Shown piece by piece: positions 7,404 to 15,988 of a stretch of 64,000 nucleotides of DNA. Each line of letters opens with the position of its first letter. Within the stretch, counting starts at the first letter, position 1. The position numbers and the translations under genes were made by a program. The stretch is from Sulfurovum sp. (lineage in GTDB: Bacteria; Campylobacterota; Campylobacteria; Campylobacterales; Sulfurovaceae): positions 1 through 64,000 of the forward strand of contig JADGDL010000004.1 in assembly GCA_016744875.1 (NCBI GenBank), in the 5' to 3' direction. The notes under the pieces were generated by a model. It had not been told where the DNA came from. It was given only the letters and a program-made list of their open reading frames with translations, and ran no database searches.

Positions 7404-10199
7404 ATGAACAATGAAAACAAACTCTCATTTAAATATGCAAAATTTGCACTTCGTTTTAAATGGTTAATACTAACATTCGCGCTGCTTACTACACTTTTTT
7501 TCTCTTTACAGATCAAAAATATAGATATCAGGAACGACCCGGACACGCTACTGCCTCAAACCAATAAATATGTTTCAACCAATAACTTCATCGAAGGTTT
7601 TTTTGGCATGGGAAACCTGTTTGTTGTTAGTATAGAGGTAGAAGAAGGAACTATTTATGAACCTTGGTTCGTCAATATGACTCAAGAGATACACAATAAA
7701 ATAGCAGCGATGCCAACGGCAAGTACAGCGAATTTTATCAGTATTGCAGCACAAAAAGTGAAAAATATGGGTGTTACTGAGGATGGGAGTTTATCATTTA
7801 AACGTCTCATCCCAAATACGGGTATCTCTCTTACTGATGATACACAGGCAAAGGAACAACTTGCTTTCATGAAAGAGGGGTTGGATAATAATCCTGTACT
7901 TAAACCAATGGTACTGCATGAGGTACATCCAGATACAGGTGAAAAATGTTTCAATAATGAACCTGAATGTGTGGCAAAAGCAAGTTTCATCATTGCAGAC
8001 TTTGATAATGGTGTGAAAGAGCAGTATGTAGATTGGGTACGAAATGTTGTTGCGATGTTAAAGCCATATGGAGAAGATGACAGAGTTAATATAGCCATTG
8101 CGGGTGAGCCTTACTTTCTTGCTTGGATGATGGTACAACTTATTGATCATTGGTATCTATTTGTTGCTTCTATACTTATCGCCTTTTTTATCCTTTTTAT
8201 GGAAACAAAGTCTGTAAGAGGTGCTTTATTTCCACTTGCCGGTGTTGGTATGAGTATCGTCTGGACATTGGGGCTTATGGGCTTCTCCGGATTTAAACTT
8301 ACTACCATGATGGTTCTTACACCTATGCTCATTTTGGCTGTAGGTATGGGGCATGCGATACAGGTGACAAGGCGTTATATGCAGGCCAGGCATGAGGGTG
8401 AAACCAATACAAATGGTGCCTATGTGGCATTAGGATTTACGATCATTCCAGCAGTACTGTCTATTATCACAGATGCTATCGGGTTTGCAACACTAGCAAG
8501 TGTTGATATCTCGTTCTATAAAGCCTATGCATACTTTGGAATGTTCGGAATGTTCTCTCTACTTTTGACAACATCTACACTGATCCCTATCCTTATGGTC
8601 GTATTCCCAGCAGCGAAAGATAAAGAAAATGCAGATGCTGAAGTAAAAGTAACAGTACCAACACAAGTTGGATACGCATGGGAAAGAAAAATGGCTGATA
8701 TCGTCTTATTTATGACAACAGGTCTTGGACGTATCATCCCTTTTGCAGCTGTATTTATGCTTCTGTTCGCTTCTTGGCACTATACGAAAATAGGAGATGG
8801 GATTTCAGCGATCATGAATGATGATCGACCTTTTGGTGAGAAGATCGAATTGGCGATCACCTCTGATGAACTTGATATCATGCCGGGTGTTGAAAAAGGT
8901 ATCGACTATGCACAGGCAGCGTTTAAAGTACAATCTGGACCGGTACAAGATATCTTCCATCTCAATACATTGATGCCTGGTGTGATCTCTTTCAGTATCC
9001 CTATCCGTGCAAAAAATGCTTTGTTAGCAGAGTGTGATGATGCATATTATGAAATTTATGATGCAGCAGTAGAAGCAGAAACAGAACTTCCTCCTAAAAC
9101 CTGTTATGATCCGGATAATGATCCAGCACCGGGTATCATGAATGACATTGAAGTACTCAATGCTATGGCAAAGATGGAAACAGAGATAAGAAAACATAAG
9201 TTTATCGGATTTACAGCATCATATGCACAGTATATCCGTATTGCTAACTTATTGTTATTGAGTGAGGGGAATACACTTAATTTTGATAATTTCGAAATTC
9301 CTACAACTAATTTTCTCACTGCTATAGATCCGGATGATGATAGAGATCCAAACGATATACTCTCTACCTATAACGGCCTCTTAGGTATGGCATCTGCTCC
9401 TGGCGACTTGGAATCTATGGTAGCACAGGACTACAATTCTGGTGTTATTTTAGGGTTTATCAATACGATGCACCCGGAAGGGACACATGAAGCAATGCTT
9501 TATTTGCAAGACTATATCGAAACACATAAAAACGATCCAGGTTTTGACAAAGTGAACTTTGGATATAGAAATGCAGATGACAGTGGTGATACAGGTGAGA
9601 TAGCAGATGATACAAGTAAAAACTATATCAAACCTGGTATAGGAGGATTCCTTGGTGCGACTGAAGCTACAAGAGATGTAACGTATGAAAACTGGATCAT
9701 GAATCCACTAGGTACGGCATTGGCTATCTTCCTGGTAGCATCTTTGATCTTTAGATCTGTCTTAATGTCAGGGTTCCTCATGACGATCTTGGGGATCACT
9801 CTTTTCGCACAATATGGGCTTGCAGGATATTTTACTTCTACAGGAAATTGGAGTGGAAACTTACACTTTGGTAACTTGGTTACGCTGAGTATAGCCATGG
9901 GGCTTGGAGTGGATTACAGTATTTATATGATCTCCAAACTCAGGGAAGAGTATCAGAGACATGGCGTCTGGGCAGAGGCACTTAAAAATACAGTGGCTAC
10001 AACAGGGTCGTCTGTACTGATCTCAGTAGTTGTACTGGTAGGTGCGTTCATACCACTTATGGCAACCGACCTTGGTAATACATGGGGACTTTCTATTTAT
10101 ATTACAGAAGCAGTTGTGATCGATGTATTTACATCACTTACACTTTTACCTATTCTTCTGTATATCTTCAAACCAAAATATATTTTTGGCAAAAAATAA
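7404..10199 (+). CDS. RND superfamily exporter, MMPL type
   Basis: A 931-residue inner-membrane protein with the duplicated RND layout: TM1 at about residues 18-37, a periplasmic loop, a TM cluster at about 245-400, another TM near 440-460, a second periplasmic domain (about 465-770) and a final TM cluster with the family motif GLGVDYSIYMISKLREEY. The family uses proton motive force to export lipids or other hydrophobic compounds. Cysteines occur in both periplasmic loops (for example EKCFNNEPEC), so disulfides are possible. With the LolA-like proteins and DUF1302 barrel it forms a plausible trans-envelope lipid or hydrophobic-compound export route. Hopanoid-type HpnN is a relative, but no hopanoid gene is nearby. 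Confidence 0.85.
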   Translation: MNNENKLSFKYAKFALRFKWLILTFALLTTLFFSLQIKNIDIRNDPDTLLPQTNKYVSTNNFIEGFFGMGNLFVVSIEVEEGTIYEPWFVNMTQEIHNKIAAMPTASTANFISIAAQKVKNMGVTEDGSLSFKRLIPNTGISLTDDTQAKEQLAFMKEGLDNNPVLKPMVLHEVHPDTGEKCFNNEPECVAKASFIIADFDNGVKEQYVDWVRNVVAMLKPYGEDDRVNIAIAGEPYFLAWMMVQLIDHWYLFVASILIAFFILFMETKSVRGALFPLAGVGMSIVWTLGLMGFSGFKLTTMMVLTPMLILAVGMGHAIQVTRRYMQARHEGETNTNGAYVALGFTIIPAVLSIITDAIGFATLASVDISFYKAYAYFGMFGMFSLLLTTSTLIPILMVVFPAAKDKENADAEVKVTVPTQVGYAWERKMADIVLFMTTGLGRIIPFAAVFMLLFASWHYTKIGDGISAIMNDDRPFGEKIELAITSDELDIMPGVEKGIDYAQAAFKVQSGPVQDIFHLNTLMPGVISFSIPIRAKNALLAECDDAYYEIYDAAVEAETELPPKTCYDPDNDPAPGIMNDIEVLNAMAKMETEIRKHKFIGFTASYAQYIRIANLLLLSEGNTLNFDNFEIPTTNFLTAIDPDDDRDPNDILSTYNGLLGMASAPGDLESMVAQDYNSGVILGFINTMHPEGTHEAMLYLQDYIETHKNDPGFDKVNFGYRNADDSGDTGEIADDTSKNYIKPGIGGFLGATEATRDVTYENWIMNPLGTALAIFLVASLIFRSVLMSGFLMTILGITLFAQYGLAGYFTSTGNWSGNLHFGNLVTLSIAMGLGVDYSIYMISKLREEYQRHGVWAEALKNTVATTGSSVLISVVVLVGAFIPLMATDLGNTWGLSIYITEAVVIDVFTSLTLLPILLYIFKPKYIFGKK

Positions 10200-10207
10200 A
10201 AGTTATG

Positions 10208-10227
10208 GGTTACCTTTTTTGGTAGCC
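10208..10227. terminator. Terminator between the convergent RND and SGNH genes
   Basis: GGTTACC, six T, GGTAGCC: a 7-bp stem with one G-U pair, midway between two convergent stops. It could serve both strands. Confidence 0.5.
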
Positions 10228-10237
10228 TATACTTGAT

Positions 10238-10852
10238 CTACTTATTTATCCAACCATTCTCTTTTAAACTTTCAACTATCTTTTCAGCCATTTGTTTATA
10301 TCCTAAAGCATTAGGATGGATCTGGTCACTTTTAAGTGAAGGATCAGAGAGTATTTCTGCAAGTAAACCACTGATGAGAGGTATATTTTCTTCCTCAGCT
10401 ATTTCTTCGTAAAGTGGAAGAGGCGAAAGACCAAACAGGGTGATATTTGGTACTGAGATAAGCAGTACATCTATCTCTTTTTCTTTTGCCATATGTATCA
10501 TTGTCTTTATATTGTTTTTGAGTGTGGTCAAGGGAATTTGCTGCATCATATCATTCCCCCCAACACAGAGTACCATCAGTTTGATAGAAGGATCCTCTAA
10601 ATGTTTGGGTAGACGTTGTAGTACTTCTTTGGATGTTTCTGCAGGTATACCGGCATTAATGACACGCAGTCCTGTGGTAGTGCTTAAAACAGCAGGGTAA
10701 CTCTCTGCAGGTTTAGCATTATATCCGTAAGTTAGACTGTCACCAAATGCCAAGATGGAGTTTCGAGGATGTAAGGTTTGGATATCGTGATCCTTTTTTG
10801 TGAGGGTAAAAAGTATGAGTGTAATTGCCACAGCAACAAGTATATATTTCAT
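10238..10852 (-). CDS. SGNH/GDSL-family esterase (TesA-like arylesterase/lysophospholipase)
   Basis: A 204-residue protein with an N-terminal hydrophobic segment (residues 3-16) that anchors or exports it. All four SGNH blocks are visible: AFGDSLTYGY with the nucleophile Ser, the oxyanion Gly in INAGIPAETS, CVGGNDMM with Asn, and DQIHPNALGY with the Asp-x-x-His dyad. Relatives hydrolyse acyl esters, lysophospholipids or acyl-thioesters in the periplasm. The gene is monocistronic and divergent from mutS2. Its -10 box sits only 6 bases from the ATG, suggesting a leaderless transcript. The natural substrate is not determined by the sequence. Confidence 0.85.
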   Translation of the reverse strand: MKYILVAVAITLILFTLTKKDHDIQTLHPRNSILAFGDSLTYGYNAKPAESYPAVLSTTTGLRVINAGIPAETSKEVLQRLPKHLEDPSIKLMVLCVGGNDMMQQIPLTTLKNNIKTMIHMAKEKEIDVLLISVPNITLFGLSPLPLYEEIAEEENIPLISGLLAEILSDPSLKSDQIHPNALGYKQMAEKIVESLKENGWINK

Positions 10853-10858
10853 AGAGTT

Positions 10859-10864
10859 ATTATA
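10859..10864 (-). promoter_or_regulatory. -10 box of the SGNH esterase gene
   Basis: Read on the minus strand it is TATAAT, ending 6 bases before the ATG at 10852. Transcription would begin at or next to the start codon. Confidence 0.45.
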
Positions 10865-10865
10865 G

Positions 10866-10871
10866 TATAAT
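10866..10871 (+). promoter_or_regulatory. -10 box of mutS2
   Basis: TATAAT lies 30 bases before the GTG start of mutS2 and nearly touches the opposing -10 box, so the two promoters form a tight divergent pair. Confidence 0.5.
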
Positions 10872-10901
10872 TCGAATAATGTACGAGAGAGGAAACTTTA
10901 G

Positions 10902-13124
10902 GTGTCATCACAACAAACAAATGAAAAATCCATCATCCAAAAACTTGACCTTGATGGTTATATAGCGCAGTTTAAAAAGTTTCTTGCCAGAGAGAAACCT
11001 GTAGCAATGATGGGAGACATAAATCAGCACTACCGTTATATCCAAGCACTCTCCAAAGTACAATTCCCTCTTCCTTCAGTTGTACCGAATTTAGACAGTG
11101 AACTTGCACGTATTAAAAAGCAAGCCATACTTTCTTTGGAGGAGATATATGCATTTGTGACCATGTTCTCTTACTTTAATACTTTAAGTGCAGTAGGCTT
11201 TACCGAACCTCTTATCTCGTGGATACAAAATATCGAGATACCTGAAGAGATACTGGAAATTATAAACTATTTTACAGAAGAAGGGGAGATAAATCCTGAA
11301 CGTGACCCTGAACTTTTTAAGTTGGAACGTTCTTTGAAACAAAATAAGATAGAGATCAAAGATACCCTCTATAAACTGGCACATTCATCTAAACTTCGTG
11401 ACTATCTGGTTGACACACAGGTACACTTTAATGGTGGAGAAGAGACACTTTTAGTACGTGGCGGGTTCAATAATGCTATTAAAGCTACAGTGGTTGCAAG
11501 GTCTTCAGGTGGCTTCTTTTACATCATCCCACAAAGTATCTCACACTTAAAAGAGAAAGAATCAGCATTGCTTTCAAGTAAAGAAGAGTTGATATTCAAG
11601 TATTGTAAAGAGATATCAGCTGTTTTCTTTAAATGGGAGCGATTTTTAGCTTTTATAAACAAAGAGTATGACAGGTTTGACCACTATCAGGCTAGAGTGA
11701 GTTTTGCAAGATCAAAAGAGTATGAGTTCGTTTTGCCTTCTAAACAAAAACGTATTAAACTCCATGATTTTGCACATCCTGCCATTGATGACCCTGTACT
11801 TACTACTATGGATCTTAACAAACAGATCATGCTGGTCACCGGGGTCAATGCCGGTGGTAAAACGATGTTGCTTAAATCCATGTTAAGTGCTGTTTATATG
11901 TCCAAATATCTTTTACCCTTTAAGTGCGATGTTTCCAAGACAGAAGTAGGACATTATAAGAGTATTGAAGCAGTGATTGATGACCCGCAGTCAGTTAAAA
12001 ATGATATTTCTACCTTTGCAGGTCGTATGCAGGAGTTTGCCAAGTTATTTGCTAAAGAAGATGCCATTGTCGGTGTAGATGAGATAGAACTTGGAACAGA
12101 TTCAGATGAAGCAGCATCTCTCTTTCGTGTGATGTTGGATGAACTACGTAAAAAAGGCATTACGTTTATCGTGACCACACACCATAAACGTTTGGCATCT
12201 CTTATGGCATCTGATGAAGAGGTGGAACTTATCGCTGCCCTGTATGATGAAGAACGACGTATGCCAACCTATACCTTTTTGCAGGGAAGCATTGGAAAGT
12301 CCTATGCTTTTGAAACAGCACAGCGTTATGGTGTACCTGTCAGTATTGTGAATAAGGCAAAGATTGTCTATGGGGAAGACAAAGATAATCTCAATGAACT
12401 CATAGAAAGATCAACTTCCCTAGAGCGTGAAATGCGTATGAAGATAGCCAAAATAGATGAAGAGTTGGATGCAGTAGAGAAGAAAAAACTAAAGCTTGAA
12501 GAGGAAGAGTTCCAACTTAAAGAGACGCATAGAAAAGCTATAGCCACACTTGAAAACCGTTACAATGCGGCCACCAAAAAAGCGCGTGAAGCACTTAAAG
12601 TTAAAGAATCTACAGAGGGTAGACGTTTATTGAATGTAGCGCATCAACGGAAAGATTTTAAACAAAAAGAGATACAGACGGTTGATGAAGTACCTCTTAA
12701 AGAAGGGGATAAAGTGAAGTATCGTTCCCATAAAGGGGAATTGCTCTCTTTACGTGGGAAAGATGCTACGATAGTTGTAGATGGATTGAAGATGAGGGTA
12801 CCACTATCCCAACTTAAAAGAAGAGGGGATACCCCTCAATTAAAAGTTAAATCCAAACCAAAACAAGTTAAAGTAACTGTAGAAAAGTCAGGTGCAACGG
12901 TTTCTGTAAAGTTGTTAGGTATGTATGCAGACGAAGCCATAGATACAGTAGATAAATTTCTCTCTGATGCGCTGGTAAATGGATTGAATGAAGTGCAGAT
13001 CATACATGGTACGGGCGGGGGAGTGTTGTCAAAGCTTATATCAGAGTATCTTAAAAAACATCCCAAGATACAGAAGTTTTACAGGATGCCTGGAAATCTG
13101 GGGATAACGGTGGTTGAGCTCTAA
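10902..13124 (+). CDS. mutS2: Endonuclease MutS2
   Basis: A 740-residue MutS-family ATPase with a C-terminal Smr nuclease domain. The Walker A GVNAGGKT is at about residues 313-320, followed by Walker B (GVDEIELGTDSDE) and the TTHH switch region. A charged coiled coil (about 500-590) leads to a KOW-like patch and the Smr domain (about 665-740, with HGTGGGVL and the LGMYADEA motif). MutS2 suppresses homologous recombination in Helicobacter and also acts on collided ribosomes in Gram-positives. The start is GTG with GAGAGGAAA upstream. The usual DNA-mismatch N-terminal domains are absent, as expected. Confidence 0.93.
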   Translation: MSSQQTNEKSIIQKLDLDGYIAQFKKFLAREKPVAMMGDINQHYRYIQALSKVQFPLPSVVPNLDSELARIKKQAILSLEEIYAFVTMFSYFNTLSAVGFTEPLISWIQNIEIPEEILEIINYFTEEGEINPERDPELFKLERSLKQNKIEIKDTLYKLAHSSKLRDYLVDTQVHFNGGEETLLVRGGFNNAIKATVVARSSGGFFYIIPQSISHLKEKESALLSSKEELIFKYCKEISAVFFKWERFLAFINKEYDRFDHYQARVSFARSKEYEFVLPSKQKRIKLHDFAHPAIDDPVLTTMDLNKQIMLVTGVNAGGKTMLLKSMLSAVYMSKYLLPFKCDVSKTEVGHYKSIEAVIDDPQSVKNDISTFAGRMQEFAKLFAKEDAIVGVDEIELGTDSDEAASLFRVMLDELRKKGITFIVTTHHKRLASLMASDEEVELIAALYDEERRMPTYTFLQGSIGKSYAFETAQRYGVPVSIVNKAKIVYGEDKDNLNELIERSTSLEREMRMKIAKIDEELDAVEKKKLKLEEEEFQLKETHRKAIATLENRYNAATKKAREALKVKESTEGRRLLNVAHQRKDFKQKEIQTVDEVPLKEGDKVKYRSHKGELLSLRGKDATIVVDGLKMRVPLSQLKRRGDTPQLKVKSKPKQVKVTVEKSGATVSVKLLGMYADEAIDTVDKFLSDALVNGLNEVQIIHGTGGGVLSKLISEYLKKHPKIQKFYRMPGNLGITVVEL

Positions 13125-13157
13125 AACTGTTATAACCCTTTTTTTAACTCCAAAAGG

Positions 13158-13163
13158 TATAAT
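13158..13163 (+). promoter_or_regulatory. -10 box of the YfgM-like/BamB-like pair
   Basis: TATAAT within AAGGTATAATAGTA, 30 bases before the GTG start at 13194 and just after the T-rich tail that follows mutS2. Confidence 0.5.
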
Positions 13164-13193
13164 AGTAGCATTAAAATGTTTTAGGAGAATGCA

Positions 13194-13760
13194 GTGGATA
13201 TTGCAGATGTAAAAAAAGAGCTAGGTAGTGACGAAAAAGTACTTGAGAGTGTTTTTAAATTAGAAACACTTTATAAAAAACACAAGTTAAAGATCTGGGG
13301 TGTTGTTGTGGCACTTATTTTATTTTTTGTTGGGCAGTCTGTGATGACATCTATGCATGAAACAAAACTTGCAACAGCAAATGAAGCTTTTTTAACTTTA
13401 CAGAGTAAAAGTGATGATGCTAAGGCCTTAGCTGTACTTAAAGAAAATAATCCGGCGCTTTTTGAGTTATATAGTTATGCTCAGGCAAGTAAAAAACAAG
13501 ATATTAAAGCATTGGAATCATTGGGCGGAAGTAAAAATGAAGTGATCGCTGATGCGAGTAAATATACAGCATCAGTATTGAGTAAAAAACCTGTAGATTC
13601 AAAGCTTTACAAAGAACTTGCACTTTTCCAGGAAGCATATATGGCTATCGCTGCTGGAGATAAAAAGGGTGCCAAAGATAAGTTGGAACTTATCGATGAA
13701 CGTTCTCCTCTTGCGGTGATCACAGGATTTCTTAAACACTCCATTATCAAGGCTAACTAA
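13194..13760 (+). CDS. YfgM-like membrane-anchored protein
   Basis: A 188-residue protein with a short cytoplasmic N-terminus, a single transmembrane segment (about residues 37-54, IWGVVVALILFFVGQSVM) and a periplasmic helical tail resembling the TPR_21 domain of YfgM. In E. coli YfgM is a SecYEG-associated ancillary chaperone and is encoded immediately before bamB. Here the next gene is a propeller lipoprotein, so the pair mirrors that order. The start is GTG with AGGAGA upstream. The identity is inferred from topology, size and order; residue-level similarity is weak by eye. Confidence 0.6.
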   Translation: MDIADVKKELGSDEKVLESVFKLETLYKKHKLKIWGVVVALILFFVGQSVMTSMHETKLATANEAFLTLQSKSDDAKALAVLKENNPALFELYSYAQASKKQDIKALESLGGSKNEVIADASKYTASVLSKKPVDSKLYKELALFQEAYMAIAAGDKKGAKDKLELIDERSPLAVITGFLKHSIIKAN

Positions 13761-14783
13761 ATGAAACACTTTAACGTTTTATCACTCACCACATTTGCAG
13801 CTTTAGCACTTGTTTTTTCAGGATGTAGCTCTAAAAAATATTTTGAACCTGAACAAACATTTTCAGCTTCTGCTGCTGAGTCTTCTTATGGTGGAAATAT
13901 GGTTGAACTCAGCCGTGATGGTGGTACACTTGAATCGGGTCAATATGTTGGAAAAGCAGGAGTGAGTAAACTCACTTTAGGTGAAGGATATAGATTTTTA
14001 AATGAAAACAATACCTATGTTCTCGCAACCAATGCTGAGGGGATTTTAAAAGTCATCTCTAAAAAAACTAACGAGCCTGTACGTGCTATATCATTACATA
14101 TACCAGTGGTTTCAGCGGGTATGAAAAATGGTATGATCGCATATGTTTTAAATAATAATACTTTTGGTCTCTATCAAATGTCAGGTAACCGTAAATTGGT
14201 TGAAAGTAGATCAGAAAACACATTTGCTATTGATACAAGAGCAGCAAATCCTATCTTTATTGATAACCTGGCTGTCATGCCTATGTTGGATGGAAAGATG
14301 ATCATTGTTAATGCTGCAGACAGTGCAAATGCAAAAGTTGTTTATATCTCCAGTGAAAAAGCCTTTAACAATGTTATTTATCTAGAACGTATGGGTAATA
14401 CAATGGTTGCAGCAACACCAAGAAGACTTGTTACTTTAGGTACAGCAGGTAAACAGGAATATACGGCAAATATTTCTGAAGTTACTATAGATAAAGGTAC
14501 TATCTATCTCTTTACAAAAGAGGGTGAAATAATTGCATTGAATTCTAATTTGGAAGCGGTTGCTGCTGCCAAATTTAAATTTGCACATTATTCCGTTGCT
14601 ACAGCATTTTCTGGTAAAGTCTATGCTTTAGATCAGCAAGGGTCACTGATCGTGTTAAATAAAAGTTTAACAAAACATAAGATCTATGATCTTGGTGTAG
14701 TTGCACAACCGGCATTTATCACAGGAACAAAACTGTATAAAGATGGTGATATTATTGAACTCTCTAAACTAGGGTTTGAGTAA
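13761..14783 (+). CDS. BamB-like beta-propeller lipoprotein
   Basis: A 340-residue lipoprotein with a lipobox (VFSGC, Cys about 22) and repeated strands in which short hydrophobic beta motifs end in gly/asp turns (for example GTIYLFTKEGEIIALNS and GKVYALDQQGSLIVLN), typical of PQQ-type beta-propellers. BamB is the propeller subunit of the outer-membrane protein assembly complex. The gene begins directly after the stop of the YfgM-like gene. It is shorter than E. coli BamB (392). Assignment as BamB rests on fold pattern and context; another propeller lipoprotein cannot be excluded. Confidence 0.6.
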   Translation: MKHFNVLSLTTFAALALVFSGCSSKKYFEPEQTFSASAAESSYGGNMVELSRDGGTLESGQYVGKAGVSKLTLGEGYRFLNENNTYVLATNAEGILKVISKKTNEPVRAISLHIPVVSAGMKNGMIAYVLNNNTFGLYQMSGNRKLVESRSENTFAIDTRAANPIFIDNLAVMPMLDGKMIIVNAADSANAKVVYISSEKAFNNVIYLERMGNTMVAATPRRLVTLGTAGKQEYTANISEVTIDKGTIYLFTKEGEIIALNSNLEAVAAAKFKFAHYSVATAFSGKVYALDQQGSLIVLNKSLTKHKIYDLGVVAQPAFITGTKLYKDGDIIELSKLGFE

Positions 14784-14797
14784 GCGACTAGTCGCTT
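14782..14797. repeat. GCGACTAGTCGC palindrome after the BamB-like gene
   Basis: AAGCGACTAGTCGCTT is a perfect 16-bp palindrome overlapping the TAA stop, followed by TTTAAG. The same core opens the repeat elements at 16608 and 55254, but the rest of the element is missing here. It may be a terminator or a reduced copy. Confidence 0.6.
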
Positions 14798-14811
14798 TTA
14801 AGAAGAGTCTC

Positions 14812-14818
14812 AAAGGAG
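14812..14818 (+). promoter_or_regulatory. Ribosome-binding site that places the Xer start at ATT
   Basis: AAAGGAG is a strong Shine-Dalgarno sequence, 6 bases before ATT at 14825. No ATG, GTG or TTG follows in the Xer frame until GTG at 14972, which has no comparable site. Confidence 0.6.
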
Positions 14819-14824
14819 TTAATT

Positions 14825-15640
14825 ATTTCTGATATATTAATTGCTTTTGAAGAGTATCTAAGTGTCACCAAGGCACTGGATACACTTACTATTTCTTCTT
14901 ATCTTTCCGATCTTCAACAACTTGAAGAACTTACCCAAAAAACACTCACCAAATTAGATACAACAGATGTAGTGCAGTTCTTAGCCAAGTTCGATAACAA
15001 AAGAACACTCAATAGAAAACTCTCTTCGATCAACGCATTTTTTCATTTTTGTCATATACAGGACTTTACACATGAAAAGATAAATATTCCCATGGCAAAA
15101 ATTCCTAAAAACTTACCAAAATATGTAAGTAATGAAGAGATACTTGACAGTATAAATTTGATAGACAGAAGTACAGTTATGGGTTTACGTGACTATGCTT
15201 TGATACTCTTTTTGTATGCAAGCGGATGCCGTATATCTGAAGCTCTCTTGGTGCAGCGTGCAGATATCGTAGACGGATGGCTCAAAATTCGTTTTGCCAA
15301 AGGAGAGAAAGAAAGGGTTGTGCCTTTGGCACCTGTGGCGACGCAGGCTATGGAACTTTATCTCTCTGAACAGACACTTGCGAGTCCATACATTTGGCTT
15401 AACTATAGAGGAGAACCTCTCAGCCGTATTTCTGCTTATAAGATCGTCAAAAAATATCTGGGTGTCTCTCCACATGTATTGAGACATTCTTTTGCTTCGT
15501 CTCTCATTATTGGCGGAGCAGACCTTCGTGTAGTCCAGGAACTGTTGGGGCATTCCTCTTTGGAAACGACCCAGATATACACCCATATTCAGAAACAAAA
15601 TCTAGCTGACACGATGAATAATTATCATCCTTTACGATGA
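14825..15640 (+). CDS. Tyrosine site-specific recombinase (XerC/D/H type), probable ATT start
   Basis: Xer recombinases resolve chromosome dimers at dif. From ATT the protein has 271 residues: a SAM-like core-binding domain (about 1-90, beginning ISDILIAFEEYLSVTKALD) and the catalytic domain with Arg in SGCRISEA, Lys in GEKERVVPL, His-x-x-Arg in SPHVLRHSFA, His in LLGHSS and nucleophile Tyr in TQIYTH. The only standard start (GTG 14972) would delete about 50 residues of the DNA-clamping domain. The frame is open upstream to a stop at 14789, homology-like sequence begins exactly after AAAGGAG, and ATT (14825, or 14822) is the only sensible start. I did not find a dif-like site nearby. Confidence 0.8.
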   Translation: MSDILIAFEEYLSVTKALDTLTISSYLSDLQQLEELTQKTLTKLDTTDVVQFLAKFDNKRTLNRKLSSINAFFHFCHIQDFTHEKINIPMAKIPKNLPKYVSNEEILDSINLIDRSTVMGLRDYALILFLYASGCRISEALLVQRADIVDGWLKIRFAKGEKERVVPLAPVATQAMELYLSEQTLASPYIWLNYRGEPLSRISAYKIVKKYLGVSPHVLRHSFASSLIIGGADLRVVQELLGHSSLETTQIYTHIQKQNLADTMNNYHPLR

Positions 15641-15658
15641 TTTGGGTATGATACTTTT

Positions 15659-15988
15659 ATGAAAAAAATCGTAGAGTATTTACAAGAAAAAAATCTTATA
15701 TTTAAGTCTTTAAAGAGTATCACGCCTAAAGAGCTTGGGAGCAGAAAGAAAATAGAACTCTATTTGGGTGTGGATCTAAAAGAGTATTATGCTGTGGTGA
15801 TGCTTGTGGAAAAGAAGAGCAGGGTATTACGTAAAGAAGTTGAAGAGTTGATGCTTTTACATGAGAAGTTGGAAAAATATATCGACAGTAGTATTAAGAA
15901 GAAATATATCATCATTAAAGCACCTTTATGTTCAAAAGCGAAATTATTACTTGAAGAGAATCATTGGAAAGTATGGGATAATAAGTAG
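15659..15988 (+). CDS. Small basic protein of unknown function
   Basis: I do not recognise this 109-residue protein. It is soluble and lysine-rich with alternating strands and helices: KKIELYLGVDLKEYYAVVMLVEKKSR forms a likely beta hairpin, then a charged helix, then a short conserved-looking end (IIIKAPLCSKAKLLLEENHWKVW). Its TAG stop overlaps the GTG start of coaX by one base, so the two are translationally coupled. A TATGAT sequence at about 15647 may be its -10. No catalytic motif is evident. Confidence 0.7.
   Translation: MKKIVEYLQEKNLIFKSLKSITPKELGSRKKIELYLGVDLKEYYAVVMLVEKKSRVLRKEVEELMLLHEKLEKYIDSSIKKKYIIIKAPLCSKAKLLLEENHWKVWDNK

Noticed and set aside
13125..13160. Terminator after mutS2 formed by the T7 run
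   Set aside because: The T-run at about 13139-13145 has no convincing stem upstream, so it was not listed as a feature.
14784..14824. A chromosome-dimer resolution (dif) site next to the Xer gene
   Set aside because: The palindrome GCGACTAGTCGC lacks the expected two 11-bp arms with a 6-bp spacer and recurs elsewhere as part of a repeat family.
14792..15000. Frameshifted or truncated Xer recombinase
   Set aside because: The frame is continuous through the whole core-binding domain, so a non-standard start codon explains the missing ATG better than a frameshift.
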